DNA of 64,000 nucleotides from Curtobacterium pusillum (lineage in GTDB: Bacteria; Actinomycetota; Actinomycetes; Actinomycetales; Microbacteriaceae), in contig CP018783.1 in NCBI GenBank assembly GCA_002025645.1, positions 2,046,001-2,110,000 on the forward strand, read 5' to 3'. Each line of letters opens with the position of its first letter. Positions within the stretch are counted from its first letter, which is position 1. A program made the translations under genes and the position numbers. The notes under the pieces were generated by a model. It made no database searches and had not been told where the DNA came from. It was given only the letters and a program-made list of their open reading frames with translations. Shown in pieces: positions 26,976 to 35,401 of the stretch.

Positions 26976-27808
26976 CCACGGGACGGCCTGGAGGCACGGT
27001 GCCGGACGCGCACCGCGCCTCCCGTCCGCCATCCGGTCGCGTCGCAGACCGCGCCCTGCGTCGGTTCCTCGCCGACAGCACGCCGGTGGCGGCGGGCGGC
27101 CGCGCCATCCTGCTGCAGATCGCCGACCCCGTCGTCGCGGCGGGGGTCCGACGGCACTCCGACTTCGCGCGCCGACCCCAGCAGCGGCTGGCCCACACCC
27201 TGATGTTCGTCTACGCGGTCGTGGTCGGCACCGACGACGACGCTGCCATCGCAGTGTCGTTCGTGAACCGCGCGCACCGACGGGTCGCCGGCGCCGACGA
27301 GGTCGACCGGCAGCGCTGGGTGGCCGCGACCCTGTACGACTCCGCGATGCGTGCGCACGAACTGTTCGGCGACCCGGTGGACGACCGGCGAGCCCAGGCG
27401 GTCCTCGACGCGTACACCCCGATCGGCACGGCACTGCGGGTCCCGGCGGACCGGTGGCCGTCCACGGTCGCCGCGTTCGAGCGCTACTGGGACGCCGAAC
27501 TCGAGCGGCTCGAGGTGACCGACGACGCCCGCGGGGTCGTCCGTGACCTGTTGCACCCGCGCTTCGCCCCGCTGTGGGTGCGGGCCGCGATGCCGCTCGT
27601 GCGGATCGTCACGGTCGGCATGCTCCCCGACGCCGTCCGGTCGCAGTACGGGTTCGCCTGGGGTCCGCGCGAGCGTCGACGCTTCCGGCGCACCGTGCGC
27701 CTGGTCCGGGTCGTGCGGGCAGCACTCCCGGGATGGCTGCTGCGGCTGCCAGGGCCGCTGCTGCTCCGGTCGATGCGATCCGCGTCCAGACGGTATTTGT
27801 CACACTGA
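26972..27808 (+). CDS. DUF2236 (MpaB-like oxygenase family) protein
   Basis: 278 aa. The family signatures are visible: AILLQIADPVVAAGVRRHSD then FARRPQQRLAHTLMFVYAVV, VNRAHRRVAGADEVDRQRW, ATLYDSAMRAHELFG. DUF2236 proteins include the latex-clearing and MpaB-type heme oxygenase-like enzymes, and the substrate here is unknown. The GTG start overlaps the previous stop. The first about 23 codons (TTGRPGGTVPDAHRASRPPS) coincide with a family B palindrome (26981-27027), so the N-terminus has been extended by a repeat or the true start is downstream; no convincing internal start is visible. Confidence 0.82.
   Translation: MTTGRPGGTVPDAHRASRPPSGRVADRALRRFLADSTPVAAGGRAILLQIADPVVAAGVRRHSDFARRPQQRLAHTLMFVYAVVVGTDDDAAIAVSFVNRAHRRVAGADEVDRQRWVAATLYDSAMRAHELFGDPVDDRRAQAVLDAYTPIGTALRVPADRWPSTVAAFERYWDAELERLEVTDDARGVVRDLLHPRFAPLWVRAAMPLVRIVTVGMLPDAVRSQYGFAWGPRERRRFRRTVRLVRVVRAALPGWLLRLPGPLLLRSMRSASRRYLSH
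26981..27027. repeat. Family B hairpin inside coding sequence
   Basis: Arms GGACGGCCTGGAGGCACGGTG / CACCGCGCCTCCCGTCC (imperfect). Unlike other copies it lies just after the predicted start of the DUF2236 gene and would be translated. Confidence 0.75.
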
Positions 27809-27826
27809 CAAATACCGTGGTACGGT
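27791..27826 (+). promoter_or_regulatory. Promoter and probable NrtR operator of the NAD-salvage operon
   Basis: A perfect 12-bp inverted repeat CGGTATTTGTCA-CAC-TGACAAATACCG (27791-27817) is A/T-rich against its surroundings. It covers the -35 box TTGTCA (27797-27802), which is followed by an 18-nt spacer and -10 TACGGT (27821-27826). The -10 ends 6 nt before the ATG of the first gene and no ribosome-binding site is present, so the mRNA is probably leaderless. The third gene of the operon encodes an NrtR-type regulator, the natural candidate to bind here. Confidence 0.75.
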
Positions 27827-27832
27827 CGGGTC

Positions 27833-28663
27833 ATGGCAGTCGAACTGAACACCCGGACCACCCGGGGAGACCTCGCGACACCGACGTTCTCCACCATGCG
27901 GTTCCCCGCTGGTGAAGCCCACGTCAAGGTCGCGCACGACGCCGACGCGGGGGACCTCATCGAGATCGCGACCCTGCGCGGCACGAGCGGCGACGACCTC
28001 CTCATGCTCGGCATGTGGGCGGACGCCGTCCGGCAGCGCGGATCCCGGTCCGTCGCCCTCATCCCGTACCTGCCCGGTGCCCGGCAGGATCGCGGCCTCC
28101 CCTTCGGCGCGAAGGTCTACGCGGACGTCATCAACGGCTTCGGCATCGACCAGGTCATCGCGTTCGACCCGCACTCGCCCGTGATCGTCGACCTCGTCGA
28201 ACGCCTGACCGTCGTCACCAGCGAAGCGGTCGTCCGTGACGCCGTGGTCGCCGGGTCCGACTACGTCGGGATCATCGCCCCCGACAAGGGCGCGGTCGCG
28301 CGGGCCTCCGCCGTCGCCGATGCCTGCGGGCTCCCGGTGTTCCGCGCCGAGAAGCACCGCAACCCGGACACCGGCAAGCTCGACGGCTTCACGTGCGAGC
28401 CCTTGCCGGACACCGGTCGTCTGCTCGTCGTCGACGACATCTGCGACGGCGGCGGGACGTTCATGGGCCTCGCCGCCGCGACGGGTCTGACCAAGGACCG
28501 CCTCGGCCTCTGGGTCTCGCACGGCGTCTTCTCCGGCCGGGCCCCGCAGCTCGCCGAGCACTTCGGGGAGATCGTCACGACGGACTCCTACCCCGCGCAG
28601 AACGCCATCGAGGGCCTGCGCACGATCGAACTCACCCCCTACCTGACGGAGCAGATCCGATGA
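27833..28663 (+). CDS. Ribose-phosphate pyrophosphokinase-like protein of NAD salvage
   Basis: 276-aa PRPP synthetase homologue, shorter than housekeeping Prs (about 315 aa). It keeps the PRPP/ribose-5-phosphate loop (LLVVDDICDGGGTFMGLA) and the segments YLPGARQDRGLPFG and IAFDPHSPVIVDLV. Co-transcribed with nicotinamide phosphoribosyltransferase (stop/start overlap ATGA), it probably supplies PRPP to that enzyme. The start codon lies about 7 nt after the -10 box, so translation is probably leaderless. Confidence 0.9.
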   Translation: MAVELNTRTTRGDLATPTFSTMRFPAGEAHVKVAHDADAGDLIEIATLRGTSGDDLLMLGMWADAVRQRGSRSVALIPYLPGARQDRGLPFGAKVYADVINGFGIDQVIAFDPHSPVIVDLVERLTVVTSEAVVRDAVVAGSDYVGIIAPDKGAVARASAVADACGLPVFRAEKHRNPDTGKLDGFTCEPLPDTGRLLVVDDICDGGGTFMGLAAATGLTKDRLGLWVSHGVFSGRAPQLAEHFGEIVTTDSYPAQNAIEGLRTIELTPYLTEQIR

Positions 28664-30225
28664 CGCTGACCGAGACCACCACGACCGGCATCGAGCCCCG
28701 CCTGACCGGCCCGAGCCCGATCGCCCCGCTCCTCGCCGTCGACGGCTACAAGCACTCGCACCGACAGGTCTACCCCGCCGGCACCACCCGGATCCTCATC
28801 AACTGGACGAACCGGTCGAACGCGCACATGCCCGAGTCGACGCACGCCGTGGTCTTCGGGCTGCAGGCGTTCGTCCAGCGCCACCTCGTCGAGGCGTGGG
28901 CGCCGTTCTTCGCCGCCGACGAGGACCTGGTCGCCGACCTGTTCGAGCAGGCGCTGCAGGGCTACTTCGGGCCGAACCACATCGGCACCGAGCACGTCCG
29001 GGCACTCCACCGCCTCGGGTACCTCCCGCTCGAGATCAAGGCACTGCCCGAGGGCACCCTCGCCCCGATCGGCGTCGCGACCCTGACCGTCGAGAACACC
29101 GTCGACGAGTTCTTCTGGCTGCCGAACTACATCGAGACCGCGCTGTCGGCGTCGATCTGGCACCCGTCGACCGTCGCGACGAAGGCCCTGGAGTACCGCG
29201 ACCTGATGGAGGACTGGGCAGCCCGTACCGGCGCCGACCCGGCGAGCATCGACTTCGCCGCGCACGACTTCTCGTTCCGCGGGCAGTCGAGCATCGAGTC
29301 GGCCGCGGCCGGCGGCGCCGGGCACCTGCTCTCGTTCCTCGGCACGGACTCGATGCCCTCGCTCGACTTCATCGACCGCTACTACCCGGGTGACAACGGC
29401 TGGGTCGGTGCGAGCGTCCCCGCGACCGAGCACAGCGTCATGTGCGTCCGCGGTGCCGACGGCGAGCTCGCCACCTTCGAGCAGATCCTCGACGTCTACC
29501 CGACGGGCATCGTCTCGGCGGTCAGCGACGGCTTCGACCTGTTCAAGGTCGTCACGGAGACGCTCCCCGCCCTGAAGGACCGGATCACGGCCCGCGACGG
29601 CAAGCTCGTGATCCGCCCGGACTCGGGCGACCCGGTCGACATCGTCACCGGCACCGTGCACGGCGTCGACCCCGCGGCACTGACCGACCCGACACGCAGC
29701 CACGAGGAGAAGGGCGTCGTCGAGCTCCTCGACGAGATCTTCGGCCACACCGTCAACGAGCAGGGCTTCAAGGTCCTCGACCAGCACATCGGCGTGATCT
29801 ACGGCGACAGCATCACCCTCGACCGTGCCCGCCGCATCTACGAACGCCTCGCCGCGAAGGGCTACGCGAGCGACAACATCGTGCTCGGCATCGGCTCGTA
29901 CACGTACCAGTACATGACCCGCGACAACCTCGGCAGCGCCGTGAAGGCGACGTGGGCCCTGGTGGACGGCGAGCCCGTCGACATCCAGAAGGACCCGAAG
30001 ACCGGCAGCGGCAAGAAGAGCGCCAAGGGCCGCATCGCCCTGCACCGCGACGCGACGGGCGAGATCCGCCAGACCGACCAGGCCACGGCGGAGGACGAGG
30101 CGATCAGCCTCCTCCAGCCGGTGTGGGTGGACGGGCGCTTCACGGTCCTGCAGTCGTTCGCGGACGTCCGGGCGACACTCCGCCGCGAGCGCACCGACCG
30201 CGCGGCCCGACGGGCGTCGGCGTGA
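28660..30225 (+). CDS. nadV: Nicotinamide phosphoribosyltransferase
   Basis: 521 aa. Converts nicotinamide and PRPP to NMN, giving a short NAD salvage route independent of nicotinamidase. Family motifs: LLAVDGYKHSHRQVYPAGT, HDFSFRGQSSIESAAAGG, GTDSMPSLDFIDRYY, VSDGFDLFKVVTETLP and the phosphate-binding VIRPDSGDPVDIV. Overlaps the preceding gene by 4 nt and the following regulator gene by 4 nt, so all three are tightly coupled. Confidence 0.95.
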   Translation: MTLTETTTTGIEPRLTGPSPIAPLLAVDGYKHSHRQVYPAGTTRILINWTNRSNAHMPESTHAVVFGLQAFVQRHLVEAWAPFFAADEDLVADLFEQALQGYFGPNHIGTEHVRALHRLGYLPLEIKALPEGTLAPIGVATLTVENTVDEFFWLPNYIETALSASIWHPSTVATKALEYRDLMEDWAARTGADPASIDFAAHDFSFRGQSSIESAAAGGAGHLLSFLGTDSMPSLDFIDRYYPGDNGWVGASVPATEHSVMCVRGADGELATFEQILDVYPTGIVSAVSDGFDLFKVVTETLPALKDRITARDGKLVIRPDSGDPVDIVTGTVHGVDPAALTDPTRSHEEKGVVELLDEIFGHTVNEQGFKVLDQHIGVIYGDSITLDRARRIYERLAAKGYASDNIVLGIGSYTYQYMTRDNLGSAVKATWALVDGEPVDIQKDPKTGSGKKSAKGRIALHRDATGEIRQTDQATAEDEAISLLQPVWVDGRFTVLQSFADVRATLRRERTDRAARRASA

Positions 30226-30893
30226 CCGACGCCCCCTCGGCGGCCCGCGACCAGCCGCTCATCGCGATCGACGTCGTCCCGATGTCGTTCACAGCGAGCG
30301 ACGGGCTGCGGGTCGCCACCGCGCGTCGGTCGTACGACCCGTACGCCGGCCTGGAGGCGCTGCCCGGCGTGCTCCTGGACGGTGCGGAACTCCTCGCTGA
30401 CGGTGCCCGACGCGCGCTGCGGACCAAGACCGGGATCGACGCGGCGGCGGTCCAGCACCTCGCGCAGATCGGCGCGTTCGACGGACCCGACCGCGACCCG
30501 CGCAGCGCGGCGATCAGCGTCGCCTTCGTGGCGGTGGCGGCCCCGCCGACCGGTGGGGGGCCCGCGATCTGGCGGCGCACCACGGTCCGGCGGCGACCCG
30601 ACCAGGACGACCCGTCCCTCCCGTTCGACCACGACGCGATCATCGCGGCCGCCCTCGACCACGTCCGCACCCGGATCTGGCGCGACCTGCCGCTGACGCG
30701 CGCGCTCCTCGGCGAGACGTTCACGACCTCGGACGCGGCACTGCTGCAGGCCGAGCTGACCGGCGTGACGCCTGATCCGGGCAACACCAACCGGGCGCTC
30801 CGGACGAACCCGGCGCTCGTCCGTGCCGACGCAGCCGCAGCCACGGCCCCGCGCGGCGGGCGTCCCCCGGCGAGCTGGACGTGGAGGGACTGA
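30222..30893 (+). CDS. nrtR: NrtR-type NAD-metabolism regulator (Nudix-like sensor plus winged helix)
   Basis: 223 aa. The N-terminal half has a Nudix-like fold (about 15-140), but the Nudix box is degenerate: the REUxEExGU stretch reads ARRALRTKTGI and lacks the catalytic Glu pair. This is usual in NrtR, which senses ADP-ribose-type ligands rather than hydrolysing them. The C-terminal winged helix follows (DLPLTRALLGETFTTSDAAL, LLQAELTGVTPDPGNTNRAL). GTG start overlaps nadV. It probably represses its own operon through the palindrome at 27791-27817. Confidence 0.85.
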   Translation: MTDAPSAARDQPLIAIDVVPMSFTASDGLRVATARRSYDPYAGLEALPGVLLDGAELLADGARRALRTKTGIDAAAVQHLAQIGAFDGPDRDPRSAAISVAFVAVAAPPTGGGPAIWRRTTVRRRPDQDDPSLPFDHDAIIAAALDHVRTRIWRDLPLTRALLGETFTTSDAALLQAELTGVTPDPGNTNRALRTNPALVRADAAAATAPRGGRPPASWTWRD

Positions 30894-30911
30894 GCGCGGT
30901 TGGCTGGGCGC

Positions 30912-31550
30912 ATGCCCTCCGCCCCGCTGTCCGGTGACTCGTCGTTCGCGTTCCCGGAGTTCACCGACCCGCCCGCGTCGCCGCTCACCGTCGCCCGAGC
31001 GTGGATCGACGCCGCACAGGACGGTGACGTGTCCGAGCCGCTGTCGATGACGCTCGCCACGGCCGGCGCCGACGGACGGGTCTCGGCACGGACCGTCGAC
31101 GTCAAGCGCCTCGACGACGCCGGGCTCGTGTTCGGGTCCTCGTCCTCGAGCCCGAAGGGCCGGCAGCTCGGCGAGAACCCGTTCGCCGCCCTGCAGGTGT
31201 ACTGGCGCGAGACCATGCAGCAGCTCCGGTTCGAGGGCACCGTCGTTCCGCTCTCCGACGCAGAATCCGACGCGCTGTTCGCCGACCGGTCGCCGAAGTC
31301 GCGTGCCGCCACGGCCGTCGCCGACCAGTCCGATCCGTACGCGGGGCGATCGCTGCAGGACCTCATCGACGACGCGAACACCCTGCTGGACGAGCACGGC
31401 GACGACGTCCCCCGGCCGGAGAACTGGCGCGCCTGGCGGCTCGAGCCCGACGTGGTGGAGTTCTGGCACGGCAGCCGCGACCGGATGCACCGGCGCCTGC
31501 GCTACCACCTCAGCCCCGACGGCTGGTCGGCGGCGCGGTTGCAGCCGTAG
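30912..31550 (+). CDS. pdxH: Pyridoxine/pyridoxamine 5'-phosphate oxidase
   Basis: 212-aa FMN-dependent oxidase making pyridoxal 5'-phosphate. Family features: EPLSMTLATAGADGRVSART then VDVKRLDDAGLVFGSS, SPKGRQLGENPFAALQVYWR, and the C-terminal WRLEPDVVEFWHGSRDRMHR with the LRYHLSPDGWSAARLQP end (PLP-binding region). ATG at 30912 chosen; a TTG 12 nt upstream is possible. It lies 18 nt after nrtR, probably on the same transcript. This would link B6 and NAD cofactors, though only by position. Confidence 0.88.
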   Translation: MPSAPLSGDSSFAFPEFTDPPASPLTVARAWIDAAQDGDVSEPLSMTLATAGADGRVSARTVDVKRLDDAGLVFGSSSSSPKGRQLGENPFAALQVYWRETMQQLRFEGTVVPLSDAESDALFADRSPKSRAATAVADQSDPYAGRSLQDLIDDANTLLDEHGDDVPRPENWRAWRLEPDVVEFWHGSRDRMHRRLRYHLSPDGWSAARLQP

Positions 31551-31577
31551 CGCGCCGCGCCCGCCCGCCCGCGCTGC

Positions 31578-31639
31578 CGCACAACCAAAGTGCGCCCGAA
31601 CCGCGGGAATCCACGGCGCGAGCGCACTTTGGTCGTGCG
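31578..31639. repeat. 62-nt palindrome family C, copy 2
   Basis: Outer arms CGCACAACCAAAGTGCGC / GCGCACTTTGGTCGTGCG with centre CCGCGGGAATCCACGG. Lies between convergent pdxH (stop 31550) and the siderophore synthetase gene (stop 31683). Confidence 0.9.
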
Positions 31640-31682
31640 ATGCCGAACCGACCCAGCCAGGCACGACGGCCCCGTCGCCGCG

Positions 31683-34040
31683 CTACCGCGCGATCGGGTT
31701 CGGCATCGCCCCCGCGCGGATGAGCGACGACGACTGGTCCGCCAGGTCCACCATCGACAGGGTGTTCCGCAGCTGCAGCCGGTTCAGGCACGAGTGCTCG
31801 AACGTCGGTACCCGCAGGTCGAGGGGCCGCCGACGGTCCGGGTGCGCGGCAGCGTGCGCGTCGACGCACTCCCCCACGACCTCCCAGAACCGCGTCTCGG
31901 GCAGGACCCCGTCGTCGTCGAGGATCGCTGCGACGAACCGCAGCACCCCGTCGAAGACGTCGGTGAAGACGGCGAGGGCCGCCTCGTCGTCGGACACCGG
32001 GTGCACGATCCGCGCGATGTCCTCGGGCACCGGCCGGTCGTCGTGGGTCCCGAGCACCGCTGCCTCTTCGCCGATGTCCTTCATCACGGCACGCAGCACG
32101 ACGCCGTCCCGCACGACGAGCACGAGGTTCTCACCGTGCGGCATGAACACCAGGTCGTGCACGGTGAGGCAGTGCACGACGGGGAGCAGGTAGGCGTCGA
32201 GCCACCGCCGCACCCACGCGTCGGCGGGCAGCCCCGACGCGGCGATCAACGCGGAGACCACGGCGTTCCCGGCAGCGTCGCGGTGCAGCAGCGACGCCAT
32301 GGTCATCAGCCGTTCGTCGTCCGTCACCCGGGGCAGCGGACTCTCCCGCCAGAGCGCGGCGAGCATCTTCCGCTGCGGCGAGGACACGTCCACCTGGTGG
32401 TACGCATCGCCGGTGTACCCGATCGCGGCGTGCTCCCGCAGCACCTGGAACCCGGCGGCAGCCAGCGTCGGATCGCCGGCGACGAGCCCCGCCACCCAGT
32501 CGTTCACGGCCGGGGTGTTCCGCATGTACGCCGGGGACATCCCGCGCAGGAACCCCATGTTCTGCACGGCGAGCGCCGTCTTCACGTACGAGCGCTCCGG
32601 ACGTGAGCGGTCGAACGCGGTCCGGATCGACTGCTGCGGCTGGTACTCGTCCGGCCCCTCCCCGAGGTCGACGAGGTCCTGCCGCCCGAGGTCCGGCGCG
32701 AACGTCACGGCGATCCGGTGCTGCCACTGCCACGGGTGCACCGGGATCCACACGTAGTCGTCGGGGTCGAGCCCCTGCCGGTGCAGCGTCGACCGGAACG
32801 CGGCGAGCGTCGCCTCGTCGAGCTCCGCCGTCCAGTGGTCGGACTCGGTGCGGTCCGCGGCGAGCGCCAGGTGCGTGCAGCTGCGCCGTGCGGCGAGCCA
32901 CCGGTAGCGGAACCGCCCGCCCGTCTCGGGTGCGTAGGCGCGGAACTCGTCGAGCCCGAACCCGATCCGGCCGTTCGCGGCGATGAACGCGGGGTGTCCC
33001 TCGGTCATCGACGACTCGACGTCCTGGAACGAGGCGACGACACGGTCGGGCCCCTCGGTCCGTCCGCGGGCGAGCTGCGCGGCGGACGGACCGCCCCGCC
33101 GGTGCTTCGCCGCGGCGCTCGCCAGGGTCGAGGCGACCTCTTCCAGGTAGGTCCCGAGCAGCTCGTCGGGGATCCCGAGCACGTCGCGGAGTTCGAGCAC
33201 GAGCTCCTGCGCGCTGAGGGGCACGGGCTCGCCGTCGATCGTCCGCACCAGCGACGCCTCGTCGAGGCTCCAGTGCTCGAGCGCGTGCCGCCGGGCACGG
33301 AACCGGTAGGTGGACTCCCCCGCGTCCAGTCGCCAGCCGTCCCCGTCCGGCACGGGCGCGATGAGCCGCTCGTGTGTGAACTCCGCGATGGACTTCGACA
33401 CGAGGTGCCGCTCGGCCGGTTCGAGGTGCTCGGGCCGCAGGTGCTCAGCGGGTCCGTCGTTGTCGGGCACGCCGATCCGGTCGGTGTCGAGCACCGAGAG
33501 CAGGGCGCGTTTGCCGTCGACGTCGACCTCGCGGAGCACGCGGAACCCGACCTCGGCGTTCTTCGCGTGCACCGCGGTGTTCCGCACGTCCGGCTCGACG
33601 ACGACCCGCCGCGCGCCGAGGGCGTCACGGCAGTGCTCCACCACCGCCCGCATGACCGCGCTGGTCAGTCCGGGCACGCGGGCATCGGCGGGCGGCGGGG
33701 CGACGAGCAGGTGCATGCCGACGTCGCCCTGCTCGGCGGCCCAGACGTCGGTGAGCAGGACGCGCGCCGGGTCGTAGGTCTCGGCCAGGAACACCGGGAC
33801 ACCGTCGCGGCGGCCGAGCCACGCGGCCTGGCCCGGGTCCGCCTGCACGCCGGCGAGGTACGCGCGCACCGCCTCGACGTCGAGGTGCCCCATCTCCCAC
33901 CACGACGACGCCGGGTGGGCGAGCCAGGACTGCACGACGGCGGCGTCACGGTCCGGGTCCACGGGTTCGACGGACAGGAGGCCCGGTGCGGCCCCCACGG
34001 GTCGGCGCGCCGCCGGCGCGCTGGTCGCGTCCACGGTCAT
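31683..34040 (-). CDS. Fused hydroxamate acyltransferase and IucA/IucC siderophore synthetase
   Basis: 785 aa. Residues about 20-195 form a GNAT-type acyltransferase like DesC/AlcB/IucB (HPASSWWEMGHLDVEAVRAY, DVGMHLLVAPPPADARVPG, VEPDVRNTAVHAKNAEVGFR). The remainder is an NIS synthetase of the IucA/IucC/DesD type (GHPAFIANGRIGFGLDEF-like segment, VWIPVHPWQWQH, FMPHGENLVLVVRDGVVLRA, KDIGEEAAV), ending LSMVDLADQSSSLI. In desferrioxamine-type pathways these two steps, N-acylation of N-hydroxycadaverine and ATP-dependent condensation, are usually separate proteins. Last gene of the operon, overlapping the monooxygenase gene by 4 nt. Confidence 0.9.
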   Translation of the reverse strand: MTVDATSAPAARRPVGAAPGLLSVEPVDPDRDAAVVQSWLAHPASSWWEMGHLDVEAVRAYLAGVQADPGQAAWLGRRDGVPVFLAETYDPARVLLTDVWAAEQGDVGMHLLVAPPPADARVPGLTSAVMRAVVEHCRDALGARRVVVEPDVRNTAVHAKNAEVGFRVLREVDVDGKRALLSVLDTDRIGVPDNDGPAEHLRPEHLEPAERHLVSKSIAEFTHERLIAPVPDGDGWRLDAGESTYRFRARRHALEHWSLDEASLVRTIDGEPVPLSAQELVLELRDVLGIPDELLGTYLEEVASTLASAAAKHRRGGPSAAQLARGRTEGPDRVVASFQDVESSMTEGHPAFIAANGRIGFGLDEFRAYAPETGGRFRYRWLAARRSCTHLALAADRTESDHWTAELDEATLAAFRSTLHRQGLDPDDYVWIPVHPWQWQHRIAVTFAPDLGRQDLVDLGEGPDEYQPQQSIRTAFDRSRPERSYVKTALAVQNMGFLRGMSPAYMRNTPAVNDWVAGLVAGDPTLAAAGFQVLREHAAIGYTGDAYHQVDVSSPQRKMLAALWRESPLPRVTDDERLMTMASLLHRDAAGNAVVSALIAASGLPADAWVRRWLDAYLLPVVHCLTVHDLVFMPHGENLVLVVRDGVVLRAVMKDIGEEAAVLGTHDDRPVPEDIARIVHPVSDDEAALAVFTDVFDGVLRFVAAILDDDGVLPETRFWEVVGECVDAHAAAHPDRRRPLDLRVPTFEHSCLNRLQLRNTLSMVDLADQSSSLIRAGAMPNPIAR

Positions 34041-35401
34041 GCCGTCACCTCCGCGCGCTCGGTGACGGCATGCGGGGTGGACTTCCTGGTGGCGGGCAGG
34101 CCGAACTCCTGGAAGGCGATCCGTTCCTCCAGGCCGTAGACGGACCGACCCGTGACGGACCGGATGATCGACGCGTTCCGCCACGCGCCCATCCCGAGGT
34201 CCGGGGCGGTGAGCCCGTGCGTGTGCTCCTCGGCGTTCTGCACCCAGATGCGGCCGCCGAGGCGGTCGACGTGGTGGTCGCGGGCGACCGCGAACCGCCC
34301 CCGTGCGTCGCGCGCGACCAGGTGCTCGACCGGGTCGAGGAACGACGTCGGCCGCGGGGCGTACCCGGTGGCGAGGACGAGGCGCTCGACCTCGTGCTCG
34401 TACGTCTCGCCGAGCTGCTCGTGACGGAGCGTCAGCCGGTACGTGCCGCGGTCGGCGAGCCACTCGGCGTCGACCACGCTCGTCTCGGTGCGGAGGCTCG
34501 TCGGGACCGGACCGCGGGCGCTGATCCGGTAGAGCTGGTCGTACAGCTCGTCCACCAGGTCGGCGCTGATCCCCTTGTACAGGCCGCGCTGCTCGCGCCC
34601 CAGACGGTCACGGACGCCCTCCGGCAGCGCGTGGAAGTGGTCCGTGTACTCGGGACTCGTCATCTCCAGCGTGAGCTTCGTGTCCTCCATCGGGAAGAAC
34701 CGCGGCGACCGGGTGATCCAGTCGAGGCGGTAGTCGTCCTGCCGGACGTCCTCGAGCAGGTCGCGGTAGACCTCGGCGGCGGACTGCCCGCTGCCGATCA
34801 CCGCGATGCTCCCCGCCGTCCGGAGCGCTTCCCGGCTCGGCAGGTACTCGGCGGAGTGGATCGCGGGGCCGCCGATGCCGCGGAGGGGCTCGGGCACGAC
34901 CGGCTCGGTGCCGATGCCGACGACGACGTGGCGAGCGCGGTACGTGTCGGGACCCTGATCGGTCTCGGCGTGCACCGTGAACAGGTCCGTCGTCACGTCG
35001 TGCTCGACGGCCGTCACCCGGCGACCCCAGCGCAGCGCGCCCAGCCGGTCGGCGGCCCAGCGGCAGTAGGCGTCGTACTCGCTGCGCAGGGGGTGGAAGT
35101 CCTCGCGGATGTAGAACGGGTACAGGCGCCCGGTCTCCTTGAGCCACGCCAGGAACGAGAACGGCGACGTCGGGTCGGCCATCGTCACGAGGTCCGCCAG
35201 GAACGGCACCTGGATCGTGGCGTCGTCGAGCATCATCCCGTGGTGCCAGGCGAAGCCGTCGGCGGCGTCGAGGAACACGGCGTCGAGGTCGTCGACGGGG
35301 TCGGTCAGGCAGGCGAGACCGAGGTTGAACGGGCCGATGCCGATGCCGATGAGGTCGTGGACGGTGTCGTGGGTGCGCTGGTCGGTCGTGGGGTGCGTCA
35401 T
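34037..35401 (-). CDS. FAD-dependent lysine/cadaverine N-monooxygenase
   Basis: 454 aa, IucD/DesB-type N-hydroxylase making the hydroxylamine for hydroxamate siderophores. FAD-binding GIGIGPFNLGLACL near the N-terminus, substrate region WHHGMMLDDATIQVPFLADL, NADPH-binding VIGSGQSAAEVYRDLLE, and C-terminal LVLATGYAPRPTSFL. It overlaps the decarboxylase stop (ATGA) and the downstream fusion gene (ATGA), giving a tightly coupled three-gene operon. With a decarboxylase in the operon the likely substrate is cadaverine, as in desferrioxamine synthesis; lysine cannot be ruled out. Confidence 0.93.
   Translation of the reverse strand: MTHPTTDQRTHDTVHDLIGIGIGPFNLGLACLTDPVDDLDAVFLDAADGFAWHHGMMLDDATIQVPFLADLVTMADPTSPFSFLAWLKETGRLYPFYIREDFHPLRSEYDAYCRWAADRLGALRWGRRVTAVEHDVTTDLFTVHAETDQGPDTYRARHVVVGIGTEPVVPEPLRGIGGPAIHSAEYLPSREALRTAGSIAVIGSGQSAAEVYRDLLEDVRQDDYRLDWITRSPRFFPMEDTKLTLEMTSPEYTDHFHALPEGVRDRLGREQRGLYKGISADLVDELYDQLYRISARGPVPTSLRTETSVVDAEWLADRGTYRLTLRHEQLGETYEHEVERLVLATGYAPRPTSFLDPVEHLVARDARGRFAVARDHHVDRLGGRIWVQNAEEHTHGLTAPDLGMGAWRNASIIRSVTGRSVYGLEERIAFQEFGLPATRKSTPHAVTERAEVTA

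Noticed and set aside
30900..30912. TTG start at 30900 for the pdxH gene
   Set aside because: An ATG lies 12 nt downstream and matches the usual length better; TTG cannot be excluded but is less likely.
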